A DNA stretch of 64,000 nucleotides from an uncultured Bacteroidales bacterium. Its GTDB lineage: Bacteria > Bacteroidota > Bacteroidia > Bacteroidales > Muribaculaceae. Below the pieces are notes generated by a model. It did no database searches. It was not told the DNA's origin and saw only the letters and a list, made by a program, of their open reading frames with translations. Both the position numbers and the translations under genes were made by a program. The stretch lies in the NCBI GenBank assembly GCA_902776835.1, contig CACYRK010000013.1, positions 1 to 64,000 on the forward strand. Reading direction: 5' to 3'. Of this stretch, positions 26,672 through 34,904 are shown one piece after another; the stretch's first letter is position 1; every line of letters starts with the position of its first letter.

Positions 26672-26820
26672 TTTCGTGGCAAAAAAATGGGCCAAAATTT
26701 TGCCACAAAAGGGTGAAAAAGATGTTTCGTGGCATAAAAATAGTTTGAAATTTTGCCACGAAATGGTAAAAAATACGTTTCGTGGCAAAAATATGGGTGA
26801 TTTTTTTGCCACGAAACGAT
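26672..26820. repeat. 53-bp tandem array of long palindromes x3 upstream of ATPase 3
   Basis: TTTCGTGGCA begins at 26672, 26725 and 26778. Its inverted partner TGCCACGAAA (first copy TGCCACAAAA) begins at 26701, 26754 and 26807. Both series have an exact 53-bp period. The spacers between arms have drifted while the arms are kept, which implies selection on the arms. Confidence 0.9.
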
Positions 26821-26844
26821 TATTCACTCAGCGCAATGCGCTAT

Positions 26845-28848
26845 TTAGATGGTGTCGAGCAGGTCGTCGTCGACCAGGTTGGGCATGGTGACTTGCAGCC
26901 CTGGCGTGCGCTGCATCTCGCGGCTGATGGCGTCCATCGAGCCACGGTTGCGAGCCCACGAGCGGCGTGCGATGCCGTTGTTCACGTCCCAAAGGAGCAT
27001 CTGGCGGATGCGGCGGTCGGCGGCCTCGCTGCCGTCAATCACCATACCGAAGCCACCATTGATTACTTCGCCCCAGCCTACACCGCCACCGTTGTGCAGA
27101 CTCACCCACGTGGCGCCGCGGAACGAGTCGCCAATGACGTTGTGCACGGCCATGTCGGCGCAGAACTGGCTGCCGTCGTAGATGTTGCTCGTCTCGCGGA
27201 AGGGCGAGTCGGTGCCGCTCACGTCGTGGTGGTCGCGGCCCAGCACTATCGGGCGCGAAATCTCACCACGGCGTATTGCGTCGTTAAAGGCCAGCGCGAT
27301 GCGCGTGCGGCCCTCGCAGTCGGCATAGAGGATGCGTGCCTGCGAGCCCACCACGAGGTGGTTCTTGCCGGCCTCGCGAATCCAGTGCAGGTTGTCGGCC
27401 AACTGACCCTTGATGTCGTCGGGCGAGTGCTGAAGCATGTCGTCGAGCACTTCGGCGGCCAGGCGGTCGCTCACCTCCAGGTCGTGCGGGTCGCACGAGG
27501 TGCACACCCAGCGGAACGGGCCGAAGCCATAGTCGAAGAACATGGGGCCCATGATGTCCTGCACGTAACTCGGATAGCGGAAATGCGTGTCGTCGCGCAT
27601 GATGTCGGCGCCGGCACGGCTGGCCATAAGCATGAATGCGTTGCCGTAGTCGAAGAAGTACATACCGTTGGCTGTCAAGCGGTTGATGGCAGCCACCTGA
27701 CGACGCAGCGAAGCGAAGACGCGCTCCTTGAACTCCTCGGGTTGCTCGGCCATCATCACCTTCGACTCCTCAAGGCTGAGGCCCACGGGGTAATAACCAC
27801 CGGCGTAGGGGTTGTGCAGCGACGTCTGGTCGCTACCCAGGTCCACGCGGATGCCCTCGTCGGCGAGGCGCTCCCACAGGTCGACCACATTGCCTACATA
27901 GGCCATCGACACCACGCGACGCTCGTCCACAGCCTTGCGGATGGCGGGGATGAGTTCGTCGAGGTTCTCGTGCAACTCGTCGACCCAGCCCTGGTCGTAA
28001 CGCTTGCGCGCTGCCATGGGGTTGATTTCGGCGGTAACGCTCACCACGCCGGCGATGTTGCCAGCCTTGGGCTGCGCTCCGCTCATGCCGCCCAGTCCGG
28101 CGGTGACAAAGAGCGGGATGCGCTGCTCGCGCTCAGCGCCCATCACCTTGCGGGCTGCGTTGAGCACAGTGATGGTCGTGCCATGCACGATACCCTGCGG
28201 GCCAATGTACATGTAACTGCCGGCGGTCATCTGGCCATACTGGCTCACACCCAGGGCGTTCATGCGCTCCCAGTCGTCGGGCTTGCTATAGTTGGGAATC
28301 ACCATACCGTTGGTGACCACCACGCGCGGAGCGTCCTTGTGCGAGGGGAACAATCCCAGCGGATGTCCGGAGTACATGACCAGCGTCTGCTCGTCGGTCA
28401 TCTCGCTCAAGTATTTCATAGTCAAGCGGTATTGCGCCCAGTTCTGGAACACAGCGCCATTGCCGCCGTAGGTGATAAGTTCGTGGGGATGCTGTGCTAC
28501 GGCCTTGTCGAGATTGTTTTGAATCATCATCATGATGGCTGCCGCCTGACGGCTGTTGTGAGGATAGTCGTCGATGGGGCGAGCCTTCATCTCGTAGTCG
28601 GGCCGCAAGCGGTACATATATATGCGTCCGTAGCGGTGCAACTCGTCGGCAAACTCGGGCAACAGCGTGGCGTGCATCTCGGCGGGGAAATAGCGCAGCG
28701 CGTTGCGTAATGCCAAACGTTTCTCCTCCGGAGTAAGGATGTCCTTACGTTTGGGAGCGTGATTAATCGTGTTGTCGTAAGGCTTGGGTGCGGGCAGCAC
28801 GGCAGGTATGCCGGCCCGTATGTCGGCCTGGAATTGTTCTAATGTCAT
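26845..28848 (-). CDS. hutU: Urocanate hydratase
   Basis: It adds water to urocanate to give imidazolonepropionate using tightly bound NAD+. The chosen start, MTLEQFQADIRAG at 28848, gives 667 residues, the long form usual in Bacteroidetes. The frame can be opened further upstream to 28944, but that would overlap ftcD and adds a non-conserved basic tail. Family segments include ITYGGNGAVFQNWAQYRLTM, VMYSGHPLGLFPS, the NAD-site region TAGLGGMSGAQPKA and SLHNGGGVGWGEVINGGFG. It is second in the ftcD-hutU unit, 37 nt after ftcD. A 642-codon frame on the opposite strand is a shadow. Confidence 0.95.
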   Translation of the reverse strand: MTLEQFQADIRAGIPAVLPAPKPYDNTINHAPKRKDILTPEEKRLALRNALRYFPAEMHATLLPEFADELHRYGRIYMYRLRPDYEMKARPIDDYPHNSRQAAAIMMMIQNNLDKAVAQHPHELITYGGNGAVFQNWAQYRLTMKYLSEMTDEQTLVMYSGHPLGLFPSHKDAPRVVVTNGMVIPNYSKPDDWERMNALGVSQYGQMTAGSYMYIGPQGIVHGTTITVLNAARKVMGAEREQRIPLFVTAGLGGMSGAQPKAGNIAGVVSVTAEINPMAARKRYDQGWVDELHENLDELIPAIRKAVDERRVVSMAYVGNVVDLWERLADEGIRVDLGSDQTSLHNPYAGGYYPVGLSLEESKVMMAEQPEEFKERVFASLRRQVAAINRLTANGMYFFDYGNAFMLMASRAGADIMRDDTHFRYPSYVQDIMGPMFFDYGFGPFRWVCTSCDPHDLEVSDRLAAEVLDDMLQHSPDDIKGQLADNLHWIREAGKNHLVVGSQARILYADCEGRTRIALAFNDAIRRGEISRPIVLGRDHHDVSGTDSPFRETSNIYDGSQFCADMAVHNVIGDSFRGATWVSLHNGGGVGWGEVINGGFGMVIDGSEAADRRIRQMLLWDVNNGIARRSWARNRGSMDAISREMQRTPGLQVTMPNLVDDDLLDTI

Positions 28849-28885
28849 ATCGTGATAAGAAATTTGATAAGTGGTCGTGTGGTGG

Positions 28886-30577
28886 TTAGATTTTGCTCTC
28901 GACGATTTTGGTGATTTCTGCCTCTTCGACGTTGGCCTTGGCAATCAGTTCGTTGGCCTGAGCCACGAGTTTATCGGCCGTCTCACGGTCTTTGAGCGAA
29001 GCGGCGTTGATTTTCACGTTCAGACCGGCGCCCAGCACTGCGGCGCGCACTGCCAGAGCACCCACTCCGGCATCGCTCACGCTGTTGGGGTTGCCTGTCT
29101 CGGCCATAGCGCGGCAAATCTCGAATGCCTTAAACGACTCCTGCATGGTGCGCAGCGGCACTTGCGTGGCGTAGAGTGTGGCATCCTGGATGGCTGCCGA
29201 GCGAGCGGCCTTGTCGTCGTCGGTGGCCTTGGGCATACCGAACGCCGCCATGATGCGGTTGAAGGCCTCGGTGTCCTCGTCGACCAGGTGGAGCAAGTTA
29301 GCCATCAGTTCCTGACCCTTGTCGGCCCACACGCTGAACTCCTGCCAGCGGTCGTCCCAGCCAGGTTTATGGCTCGAGAGGTTGGCCACCATGGTGCCCA
29401 GTGCGGCACCCAGGGCGCCCATGTAAGCAGCAATCGTGCCACCGCCAGGAGCGGGCGACTCGCGCGAGGTTTCCTCGGCAAAGCCCTTGACGGTGAGGTC
29501 GACAAGTTTGGTGGCGCTGTTGTCCTCAATCATGTATTCAATCACTTTCTCGCGCGGGTCAAACGGCTTGAGGTCGTCGAGTCCCAGCGAGTGGATGGCG
29601 ATGTTCAGGATATCGGCCTCGGGGATACCCGTTGAGCGGTGCTGCTTCTCGAGGAAGTACTTGCCGGCATCGATGAGGGTGCGCTTGGGCACCAGACCCA
29701 CGATTTCGGTACCGGTGACGCGCACGCCACGATTTTGTGCGCAACGGCTCACCTCGTCGAAGGCCACGTGCAGCGGCGTGGCGTTGATGTCGGTAATATT
29801 CATTGACACTTGGGCAATCTTGTATTCATCGATAAACCAGCCGATTGCCTTGGTGCCCTTGAGTGTTCCGGGCTGCATTATTGTATTGCCGTTCTCGTCC
29901 TTTTTGGGCTTGCCGGTAATGGGGTTACCCTCGCGCACGGGGCGGCCTTTTTCACGCACGTCGAAAGCGATGGCGTTGGCGCGTCGCGTCGAGGTGGTGT
30001 TGAGGTTGAAGTTGGTAGCGATCAAGAAGTCGCGTGCACCCACGGCAGTGCAGCCAGTGCGTGCCACCTGCTCGTCGATTGGGCGTGCGCCAAAGTCGGG
30101 CTCCTTGCCGGGCGTGCTGAGTTTCTCGGCCAGCGCCTCGTATTCGCCCTGACGGCACACCGCTAAGTTGCGGCGCTCGGGGGTAAGTGCGGCGGCTTCG
30201 TAGCAGTAGCAAGGTATGCCAGCCTCAGCGGCAATGCGCTTGGCCAGGTCGCGGGCCAACTGTGCGCACTCCTCGAGGGTGATGCCACTGATGGGAATCA
30301 GCGGGCACACATCGGTAGCACCCATGCGCGGATGAGCGCCGTGATGGTGACGCATATCGATAAGTTCGCCAGCCTTTTTCACAACTTGGAAAGCGGTCTC
30401 TACCACCGCCTCGGGACTGCCCACAAAGGTAACCACCGTGCGGTTAGTGGCCTCGCCGGGGTCAACATCCAGAAGTTTCACACCCGAGGCACTCTTGATA
30501 ACTGCCGTAATTTGATTGATAATAGTCATGTCGCGCCCTTCGCTGAAGTTGGGCACACATTCCACAAGTCTGTTCAT
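28886..30577 (-). CDS. ftcD: Bifunctional glutamate formimidoyltransferase / formimidoyl-THF cyclodeaminase
   Basis: It moves the formimino group from N-formimino-glutamate to tetrahydrofolate and then releases ammonia to give methenyl-THF. The transferase domain occupies about residues 1-330 (LVECVPNFSEGRD, HHHGAHPRMGATDVCPL). The cyclodeaminase domain occupies about 350-563 (ESPAPGGGTIAAYMGALGAA). The fused form of 563 residues matches animal and Bacteroidetes FTCD. Histidine carbon therefore enters the folate pool and not formamide. It is the first gene of the unit, with a promoter at 30615-30622. Confidence 0.96.
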   Translation of the reverse strand: MNRLVECVPNFSEGRDMTIINQITAVIKSASGVKLLDVDPGEATNRTVVTFVGSPEAVVETAFQVVKKAGELIDMRHHHGAHPRMGATDVCPLIPISGITLEECAQLARDLAKRIAAEAGIPCYCYEAAALTPERRNLAVCRQGEYEALAEKLSTPGKEPDFGARPIDEQVARTGCTAVGARDFLIATNFNLNTTSTRRANAIAFDVREKGRPVREGNPITGKPKKDENGNTIMQPGTLKGTKAIGWFIDEYKIAQVSMNITDINATPLHVAFDEVSRCAQNRGVRVTGTEIVGLVPKRTLIDAGKYFLEKQHRSTGIPEADILNIAIHSLGLDDLKPFDPREKVIEYMIEDNSATKLVDLTVKGFAEETSRESPAPGGGTIAAYMGALGAALGTMVANLSSHKPGWDDRWQEFSVWADKGQELMANLLHLVDEDTEAFNRIMAAFGMPKATDDDKAARSAAIQDATLYATQVPLRTMQESFKAFEICRAMAETGNPNSVSDAGVGALAVRAAVLGAGLNVKINAASLKDRETADKLVAQANELIAKANVEEAEITKIVESKI

Positions 30578-30614
30578 TTTTAGAATATTATATAAAGGTT
30601 AATAGTTCTATTGG

Positions 30615-30622
30615 CAAAGGTA
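30615..30622 (-). promoter_or_regulatory. -7 element TACCTTTG for ftcD-hutU
   Basis: A match to TAnnTTTG on the minus strand, about 38 nt before the ATG. Confidence 0.65.
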
Positions 30623-30695
30623 CAAAAAGTGCGCGACATGGCGTGCAAAAGTGAAAATAAATTTTAGTTATAGTGTCTATTTCGACTTTTTTAAC

Positions 30696-30703
30696 TACCT
30701 TTG
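30696..30703 (+). promoter_or_regulatory. -7 element TACCTTTG for the glycosyltransferase
   Basis: A match to TAnnTTTG on the plus strand, divergent from the ftcD promoter. It implies a leader of about 127 nt with no obvious riboswitch. Confidence 0.55.
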
Positions 30704-30836
30704 CGGTCGGTTGCCAAATGTTTGACGATTCTTGATGTGAGTTGCGCTTATCACTTACTTTTAAGATTGGGATTGATTGCTGAGCATATTTTGGTTTACC
30801 TTGGTTGTAAAACACATATAATACACTAATATTACT

Positions 30837-31970
30837 ATGATTATCGGATTCGATGGAAAAATGGCTGTGAGCGACAATAAGGAATTAGGCAATTTCAGTC
30901 GCTTGATTATCGATGTGCTCTCGCAATACTACCCCAAGAACCACTATATGGTGTACGCACCACAAGCGCGCGAAAACCGCGACCTCACCCCGTTATTGGC
31001 ACGCACCTCGGTTCACCTGAAAACCCCGCGCCACGCTCTCAGCACAACCTTGTGGCGAAACCGCGGCGGCATCCTGAACGATGCCGAGCATCATCACACG
31101 AGACTGTTTCACGGCATCGCCGGCGTGCTGCCGAGTAAGATGTCGAGTTATACAATCCCCAGCGTGGTGAGCATTTTCGACCTCACCTACCTGCACTATC
31201 CCAAAAACTTCAACTTCTTTGACCGCATGCGCTATCACGCCAAGACGCGGCGCTCATGCCAGGTGGCAAAGCGCGTCATCGCCGTGAGCGAGTACGCCAA
31301 GCGCGACATCGTCGACAACTACGGCGTGTCGGCCGACAAGGTGTGTGTGGCTTATCCTGGCGTTGACGAGCGATACCTGCGCGAAATCAACGATAAGGAA
31401 CTTAACGACGTGAAGCGCAAATACGGCCTGCCCGAGAAATTCATTGTCTCCGCAGGCCGAATAGTGCGTCACCGCAACGCCCTGCAGGCCCTTCAGGCCC
31501 TGGAGCAACTCGGCGACAAGGCCATCAAACTCGTGCTGTTGGGCAAATCGACCGACTATTACGACGAGGTTAAAAACTACGCCGCTCAGCACAAAATGAG
31601 CAATCAAATCACCCACATCTCGCGCGCTTCGGCGGCCGACCTGCCCGCCATCTACCATCTGGCCCTGGCTTGCGTCATGCCGTCGCGCTACGAGTCGTTC
31701 GCGATGCCCATCATCGAGGCACAATGCTGCGGCACACCCGTGGTGGCCGCCACCGGCTCGTGCATGGAGGAAGTGGGCGGCGACGGAGCGCTATATGTGA
31801 GCCCCGACGACGTTAACGCCCTGGCCGACGGCCTGGGCCGCGTCATCAGCGACAACGCACTGCGCAACCAACTCATCGAGCGGGGCAAAGTCAACGCACA
31901 GCGCTTCACCCGCCAAGCAATGGCCGACGCCATCATCGCCTGCTACGAGCAGGCCCTCGACGCCAAGTAA
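30837..31970 (+). CDS. Family 4 glycosyltransferase
   Basis: A 377-residue GT-B fold enzyme that transfers a sugar from a nucleotide donor. The N-terminal domain begins MIIGFDGKMAVSDNKELGNF. The C-terminal Glycos_transf_1 domain starts near residue 195 (FIVSAGRIVRHRNALQAL). It holds the donor-site segment CVMPSRYESFAMPIIEAQCCG with the EX7E-type spacing. Acceptor and product are unknown; cell-envelope glycan or protein O-glycan is likely in Bacteroidales. It is a single gene followed by a strong terminator. Confidence 0.88.
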   Translation: MIIGFDGKMAVSDNKELGNFSRLIIDVLSQYYPKNHYMVYAPQARENRDLTPLLARTSVHLKTPRHALSTTLWRNRGGILNDAEHHHTRLFHGIAGVLPSKMSSYTIPSVVSIFDLTYLHYPKNFNFFDRMRYHAKTRRSCQVAKRVIAVSEYAKRDIVDNYGVSADKVCVAYPGVDERYLREINDKELNDVKRKYGLPEKFIVSAGRIVRHRNALQALQALEQLGDKAIKLVLLGKSTDYYDEVKNYAAQHKMSNQITHISRASAADLPAIYHLALACVMPSRYESFAMPIIEAQCCGTPVVAATGSCMEEVGGDGALYVSPDDVNALADGLGRVISDNALRNQLIERGKVNAQRFTRQAMADAIIACYEQALDAK

Positions 31971-31995
31971 CCGCAAAAAAATAATTGTGAGACAA

Positions 31996-32032
31996 AAGCA
32001 CCCCGAATCGGCCACGCTGATTCGGGGTGCTT
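31996..32032 (+). terminator. Terminator after the glycosyltransferase
   Basis: AAGCACCCCGAATC pairs with GATTCGGGGTGCTT around a 9-nt loop. Confidence 0.8.
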
Positions 32033-32039
32033 CCTATAA

Positions 32040-32400
32040 TGCTATACCTTGATGTTAATATTTGGCTATTATGGTGTTATTCGCTGTGCCAGCGGGTTTG
32101 AAAATGCATCTATATTTATTGGTGTCTGATATAAACCAGGGGTGGCAGATGTAGACTCAATTGGTTCTGTCACCCCTAACGGGGCTAAGAACGCACGATT
32201 TAGATGTAGGGAAACATTGCCTCCATGGCGCGTTCCTAAACCCTGGCCAGCCCAAAAGGGCCACAAAGCAAGCACATTATTTATGAACTTGATGTTTTTG
32301 CTTGACATTCAATGAATTGCGAGTGTTTAAAAATATTTATCGGACAACAATAATATATATTATTGATTTTTGGCAAAATCAATAATGAGGTGTAGTGGAG
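32040..32400. other. Gene-free region with a structured palindromic element
   Basis: AGGGGTG and CACCCCT pair at about 32139-32184. ACCCCT-aac-GGGG follows, then a TAGGGAA/TTCCTA pair, then GCCC-aaaa-GGGC near 32252-32263. A 79-codon minus-strand frame (32069-32308) lies over this and lacks protein character. It could be a folded RNA or a dispersed repeat. Confidence 0.45.
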
Positions 32401-32405
32401 TGGAA

Positions 32406-33053
32406 TTATTGCTGATTGTCCAACTTGCGGATGATGGTGAGGCCGTCGCGCAAGGGCAAGATGACGCGCTGCACGCGCAGGTCGTCGGCCACGAGGTCGT
32501 TGAAGGCACAGATGCCGCGAGTCTGCGCGTCGTGATGCTCAACGGGGTCGGTCACCTTGCCATCCCACAGCGTGTTGTCGGCGATGATGAAGCCGCCAGG
32601 GCGCAACCGTGGCAGCACATGCTCGTAATAGGCCACGTAGTCGCGCTTGTTGGCATCGATATAAATAAGGTCGAAAGGTTGGTCGAACTGCTCCAAAATC
32701 TCCAGCGCGTCGCCGATGTGCAGATGCACGCGATGGCCCACTGGCGACTGCGCCAGGTGCTCGGTGATGAAGTCTTCGAGTTCGTCGTCGAGTTCGATGG
32801 TGTCGACACGGCATTGGTCGTCGGCAAGCCCCTCGGCGAGGCACAGCGCGGCATAGGCGCTGTAGGTGCCCAGTTCCAGCACGCGGCGCGGGGCAATCAT
32901 GGTCACGAGCATCTTCAGCAAGCGCCCCTGCAGGTGCCCCGAGCACATGCGCGGATAGAGCAAGCGCAAGTGCGTGTCGCGGTCGAGGCGCTGCAAGTTG
33001 TCAGGCTCACTGTCGATGTGGTCGAGGATGTAGCGTTCCAGGTCGTCAGTCAT
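32406..33053 (-). CDS. O-methyltransferase (class I, COMT-like)
   Basis: A 215-residue SAM-dependent methyltransferase read from MTDDLERYILDH. The start at 33200 of the open frame is rejected because it would overlap most of aroQ. Motif I is LELGTYSAYAALCLAEGL. The metal and catalytic region is DLIYIDANKRDYVAYYEHVLP, followed by IIADNTLWDGKV. The family methylates catechol-like hydroxyls or related small molecules. The start overlaps the 3' end of aroQ by 8 nt, so the two genes form one transcript. Confidence 0.88.
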   Translation of the reverse strand: MTDDLERYILDHIDSEPDNLQRLDRDTHLRLLYPRMCSGHLQGRLLKMLVTMIAPRRVLELGTYSAYAALCLAEGLADDQCRVDTIELDDELEDFITEHLAQSPVGHRVHLHIGDALEILEQFDQPFDLIYIDANKRDYVAYYEHVLPRLRPGGFIIADNTLWDGKVTDPVEHHDAQTRGICAFNDLVADDLRVQRVILPLRDGLTIIRKLDNQQ

Positions 33054-33468
33054 GGCCGAGCAGTGCTTCGATGGCAAGGCGATAACCGTCGAGACCCATA
33101 CCGGCGATGATGCCGAGGCATGCCGGGGCGAGCAGCGAATGCTGGCGTATGGGCTCGCGGGCGAAGATGTTGCTGATGTGCACCTCGATGGCCGGGACAC
33201 TCACGGCGCGCAGGGCGTCGGCGAGCGCCAGCGAGGTGTGCGAGTAAGCGCCGCCGTTGATGACGATGGCGTCCATCTCGGCTCCGGCACGTTGCACCTC
33301 GTCGATGAGTGCGCCCTCGTGATTGCTTTGGAACGTGGTGAACTGCACCTGCGGGTAGCGCTCAGCGAGTTGCGACAAGAAGTCGGCGAGCGGCTGAGTG
33401 CCGTAGATGGCGGGCTCGCGCGTGCCCACCAAGTTTAGGTTTGGCCCATTGATAATGGCAATTTTCAT
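33046..33468 (-). CDS. aroQ: Type II 3-dehydroquinate dehydratase
   Basis: The third step of the shikimate pathway to aromatic amino acids. In the 140 residues, the catalytic tyrosine lies in the flexible lid after GPNLNLVGTREPAIYG. The second loop is FQSNHEGALID, the substrate region is INGGAYSHTSLAL, and the histidine/arginine end is EVHISNIFAREPIRQHS. It is the first gene of a two-gene unit with the methyltransferase. Confidence 0.95.
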   Translation of the reverse strand: MKIAIINGPNLNLVGTREPAIYGTQPLADFLSQLAERYPQVQFTTFQSNHEGALIDEVQRAGAEMDAIVINGGAYSHTSLALADALRAVSVPAIEVHISNIFAREPIRQHSLLAPACLGIIAGMGLDGYRLAIEALLGHD

Positions 33469-33689
33469 TGTTGTCTTGTGGTTTTATTTTTTGCAAATTT
33501 CGTCAATTATCCTGAGCCGTGCAAGAGTTTGCCTAAGAATTAACCCAAATCGCGAAATAATAAATGGTTTTGTTTTTCGTTATATAATTGACTGGTTTCT
33601 TGGCCAGTGGCTTGTGGCACGGCGTGTTGAGCCTGAGTCGTGCGGCAGGCAACAATGATTACCAGGCTTGAGACTATAATTTTTTATTG

Positions 33690-34235
33690 ATGATGAAAAA
33701 AATCCTTACTTTTGTAGTAGCAGCCATTGGACTGGCTGCGCTTACCGCTTGTGTGGGCGGCGACGGCAACAACGAAGGCAATGTCGTTGGCCAAGACAGC
33801 ACCACTTACGCATCTCCCGACCAGCCTAAAGAGGCTTCGTCACTGATTGAGAAAGATCGCTTCACCTTCACCCTGCCCGAGGGCTGGGAAGACACCAATG
33901 CCGATAAAGAGACCAGCGCTGAATGCCGCAAGCCCGACAAGGACGACAAGAGCGCGTCGACCTACGCCGTAAGCATGTATGCTAACACCGCATCGTCGAT
34001 GCAAACTGCCGAAAAGGCCTCTGCTCACATGACCGAGAAAGGTCTCAAGGCGGGTGACGACATGGTCGTCGGCGACAAGACATTCAAGGTGGTTAAACAC
34101 AGTTCTGACCCCAATCACTGCTGGCTGTTCACCAACCTGCCCCAAGGCGACGGTGTGCTGCATGTAGAGGTTCTCATTGGCAATGCCAGCGATCCCGAGG
34201 TGCAACAACTCCTCGAAAGCGTCAAATTTAAATAA
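33690..34235 (+). CDS. Putative lipoprotein
   Basis: A 181-residue exported protein. The N-terminus MMKKILTFVVAAIGLAALTA ends at the lipobox cysteine (LTAC), followed by the acidic/glycine-rich tether GGDGNNEGN. This is typical of surface-exposed Bacteroidetes lipoproteins. The mature part (FTFTLPEGWED, then a mixed alpha/beta segment ending VQQLLESVKF) resembles small membrane-associated PsbP/DUF1795-like domains, but not firmly. The ATG at 33693 is equally possible. It is a single gene ended by a terminator shared with folK. Confidence 0.75.
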   Translation: MMKKILTFVVAAIGLAALTACVGGDGNNEGNVVGQDSTTYASPDQPKEASSLIEKDRFTFTLPEGWEDTNADKETSAECRKPDKDDKSASTYAVSMYANTASSMQTAEKASAHMTEKGLKAGDDMVVGDKTFKVVKHSSDPNHCWLFTNLPQGDGVLHVEVLIGNASDPEVQQLLESVKFK

Positions 34236-34297
34236 TGCCACGGCACAACGTTGCCAAGGCGTGTCAATCGGGCATTATTAGCCCTGAAGAATATAGG

Positions 34298-34325
34298 CAG
34301 GGGTGTCGCAGTTGCGGCACCCCTG
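34298..34325. terminator. Bidirectional terminator between the lipoprotein gene and folK
   Basis: CAGGGGTG and CACCCCTG pair, with CGC/GCG inside, around a 4-nt loop between convergent genes. Confidence 0.7.
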
Positions 34326-34364
34326 TGTTATAGTTATGGCTGAATATCGAGGCTGTTGCAACAT

Positions 34365-34832
34365 TCAAGAGCCGTCGCCAAATGCTGCAAAATGTGCATT
34401 ATGCATTTTTTTAAGTTGGTGGTAGGGCTGCAGGAAGAATTCGCGGTCGTGCAGATGCGGGTGCGGCACTTGCAGGCGTGGATGATCGACGGTGAGCGCT
34501 TGCCATTGCTTGCCATCCCACTGGTCGATGGCCATGATGTCGATATCGACCAGGCGGTCGACGTAGTTGCCGTCGGCGTCGCGGTGCGACGCGCTGCCCA
34601 GCCGGTGCTCAATGTCGTGCAGCCAGTCGAGCACCTCAAGAGGCTGCATCGTGGTGTCGATGGCCACACCCACGTTGAGGAAGGCATTTTGTGAGTCGAA
34701 GCCCCACGGCTCGCTCTCCACCACGCGGCTCACCGAGCATCCGCCTGTGCCGGCGCTGAGCGCGGCGATGGCGCGACGCAGGTTGGCCGTGCGGTCGCCC
34801 AAATTGGTGCCAATATTAAGATAGTAACGCAT
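34365..34832 (-). CDS. folK: 2-amino-4-hydroxy-6-hydroxymethyldihydropteridine diphosphokinase
   Basis: It transfers pyrophosphate from ATP to the pterin in folate synthesis. The 155 residues show NIGTNLGDRTANLRRAI at the N-terminus, SRVVESEPWGF, the substrate helix FLNVGVAI and the metal-binding DRLVDIDIMAID. The length is normal. Its folate product is relevant to FtcD elsewhere in the window. It is convergent with the lipoprotein gene. Confidence 0.94.
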   Translation of the reverse strand: MRYYLNIGTNLGDRTANLRRAIAALSAGTGGCSVSRVVESEPWGFDSQNAFLNVGVAIDTTMQPLEVLDWLHDIEHRLGSASHRDADGNYVDRLVDIDIMAIDQWDGKQWQALTVDHPRLQVPHPHLHDREFFLQPYHQLKKMHNAHFAAFGDGS

Positions 34833-34904
34833 TACCTAAAAAATGTGGTGTGCTCTCCGCGCCTGCGTGAGTGGCACACCACAATTGATGTTTAAACCTT
34901 AGGG

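Noticed and set aside
26782..28710. 642-codon open frame on the plus strand opposite hutU
   Set aside because: An antisense shadow with no recognisable protein features. It also begins inside the palindromic array.
32069..32308. 79-codon minus-strand gene
   Set aside because: It overlays a structured palindromic element, has no promoter and no protein-like composition.
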